From DASVCS01 sp036381495 (lineage in GTDB: Bacteria; Gemmatimonadota; Gemmatimonadetes; Longimicrobiales; RSA9): a stretch of 44,103 bases of DNA. The position numbers and the translations under genes were made by a program. Below the pieces are notes generated by a model. That model was not told where the DNA came from. It ran no database searches and worked only from the letters and a program-made list of their open reading frames with translations. Below are positions 43,554 through 44,103 of this stretch, piece after piece. The stretch's first letter is position 1; each line of letters begins with the position of its first letter. The DNA lies in NCBI GenBank assembly GCA_036381495.1, contig DASVCS010000043.1, positions 1 to 44,103 of the forward strand, in the 5' to 3' direction.

Positions 43554-43628
43554 GGTGGGCGTAGCTCAGTCGGTTAGAGCGCCAGGTTGTGGCCCTGGAG
43601 GTCGCCGGTTCGATTCCGGTCGCTCACC
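43554..43628 (+). tRNA. tRNA-His (anticodon GTG)
   Basis: Extra 5' G at -1 (43554) opposite C73, the histidine identity pair. Acceptor GTGGGCG/CGCTCAC with one G-T pair, anticodon stem CCAGG/CCTGG around TTGTGGC-type loop, T arm GCCGG/CCGGT around TTCGATT. CCA is not encoded. Confidence 0.94.
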
Positions 43629-43719
43629 CCTCTCGTCCGTGGCCCGCTCCACAACGTGGAGCCGTCGGACTCCGGACGTACGCCCGCCGGCGGCAGGCAG
43701 GGAGCCGGCAACGCGGAAC

Positions 43720-43792
<73 letters not shown>

Positions 43793-43819
43793 CTGACAAC
43801 GCGGCTGGACCGCCAGGGG

Positions 43820-43848
43820 TTGACACCCAAACATTTGTGTGTTAGCTT
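43820..43848 (+). promoter_or_regulatory. rRNA operon promoter
   Basis: Perfect -35 TTGACA (43820-43825), 17-base spacer, -10 TAGCTT (43843-43848), about 165 bases ahead of 16S. The GC-rich neighbourhood becomes AT-rich here, as expected for a strong promoter. Confidence 0.7.
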
Positions 43849-43854
43849 ACGGGT

Positions 43855-44013
43855 CTGTCCGCGATACGGACAAACGTTGTTTGAAAATCGGGGTCTGGTG
43901 GTTCGGATGCCCCCGTCGGAGGGCACTACTTCCCTCCGGCTTCAAGGGTAACGAAAGTAGAATTCCGAGACGCGGAGAGCGTCGAGGCAGGATAGAGCTT
44001 GAGGAAGAGAGAT
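43855..44013 (+). ncRNA. rRNA operon leader with boxA-like motif and hairpin
   Basis: GTTGTTTGAAAA (43876-43887) resembles boxA antitermination sequences. GTCGGAGGG (43915-43923) pairs with CCCTCCGGC (43932-43940) around an 8-base loop. Upstream half of the 16S processing stem is probably in 43960-44013. Confidence 0.45.
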
Positions 44014-44103
44014 CTTTTGGAGAGTTTGATCCTGGCTCAGGACGAACGCTGGCGGCGTGCTTAACACATGCAAGTCGAGCGAGGACGGTGGTGCTTGCAC
44101 TGC
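44014..44103 (+). rRNA. rrs: 16S rRNA (5' end only)
   Basis: AGAGTTTGATCCTGGCTCAG (44021-44040) is the universal 27F site at position 8, followed by GACGAACGCTGGCGGCGTGC and CACATGCAAGTCGA. Base 1 is set to 44014 by counting back from that site. The gene runs off the window. Confidence 0.97.

Overview
The window is very GC-rich, gene-dense DNA from a Gram-negative bacterium with a lipopolysaccharide outer membrane. It has SusC/SusD, TonB-dependent receptors, Mla, LptE, an LpxH-type hydrolase, both heptose-activation enzymes, many lipoproteins and a DUF5683 protein. With the start of a 16S rRNA gene at the right end, this combination suggests Gemmatimonadota. That assignment is an inference from gene content; the 90 bases of 16S shown cannot settle it.

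Layout. (1) 1-7152, minus strand: a SusC/SusD pair (susD runs off the left edge) preceded by mlaE-mlaF-mlaD, a phospholipid-transport operon. (2) 7268-11148: rfaE1, ridA, psd (minus) and murB. Arrays of the hexamer GGGCTA lie on the 3' ends of rfaE1, ridA and psd, and a dispersed repeat lies between rfaE1 and ridA. (3) 11212-15579: a selenocysteine tRNA, then hutU and hutF (histidine degradation), with a Uma2-type nuclease gene in the opposite direction between them. (4) 15653-20231: an apparently iron-controlled operon. A sigma70-type promoter with a perfect 7-1-7 Fur box leads to a two-domain HmuY-like lipoprotein, a TonB-dependent receptor and an apparently exported CbiX-like chelatase. (5) 20269-29405, minus: Usp, a HAD-GH65 phosphorylase fusion, Usp, ligA, and an MFS exporter. 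(6) 29562-32720, plus: recX, a diacylglycerol-kinase-like gene, a DUF5683 gene and murI, the last three overlapping. (7) 32790-39060: lpxH-like (minus), ybgC-like, a large peptidase/propeller/barrel protein, a LolB-like lipoprotein and lptE. The gap before the large protein carries three more copies of the dispersed repeat core. (8) 39152-43296: CPA2 antiporter, hemC, rfaE2, rph and rdgB; the first four are joined by ATGA overlaps. (9) 43335-44103: tRNA-Pro, -Arg, -His and -Lys, an rRNA promoter and leader, and the 16S start.

Much of the window serves the envelope: LPS heptose and lipid A, LptE, Mla, phosphatidylethanolamine, peptidoglycan precursors (MurB, MurI) and nutrient receptors. The most interesting items are the Fur-controlled HmuY-receptor-CbiX operon, the GGGCTA arrays that supply gene stop codons, the dispersed ACGTTTACGTTTACGG element, the tRNA-Sec with an encoded CCA beside tRNAs that lack it, and the peptidase-propeller-barrel fusion.
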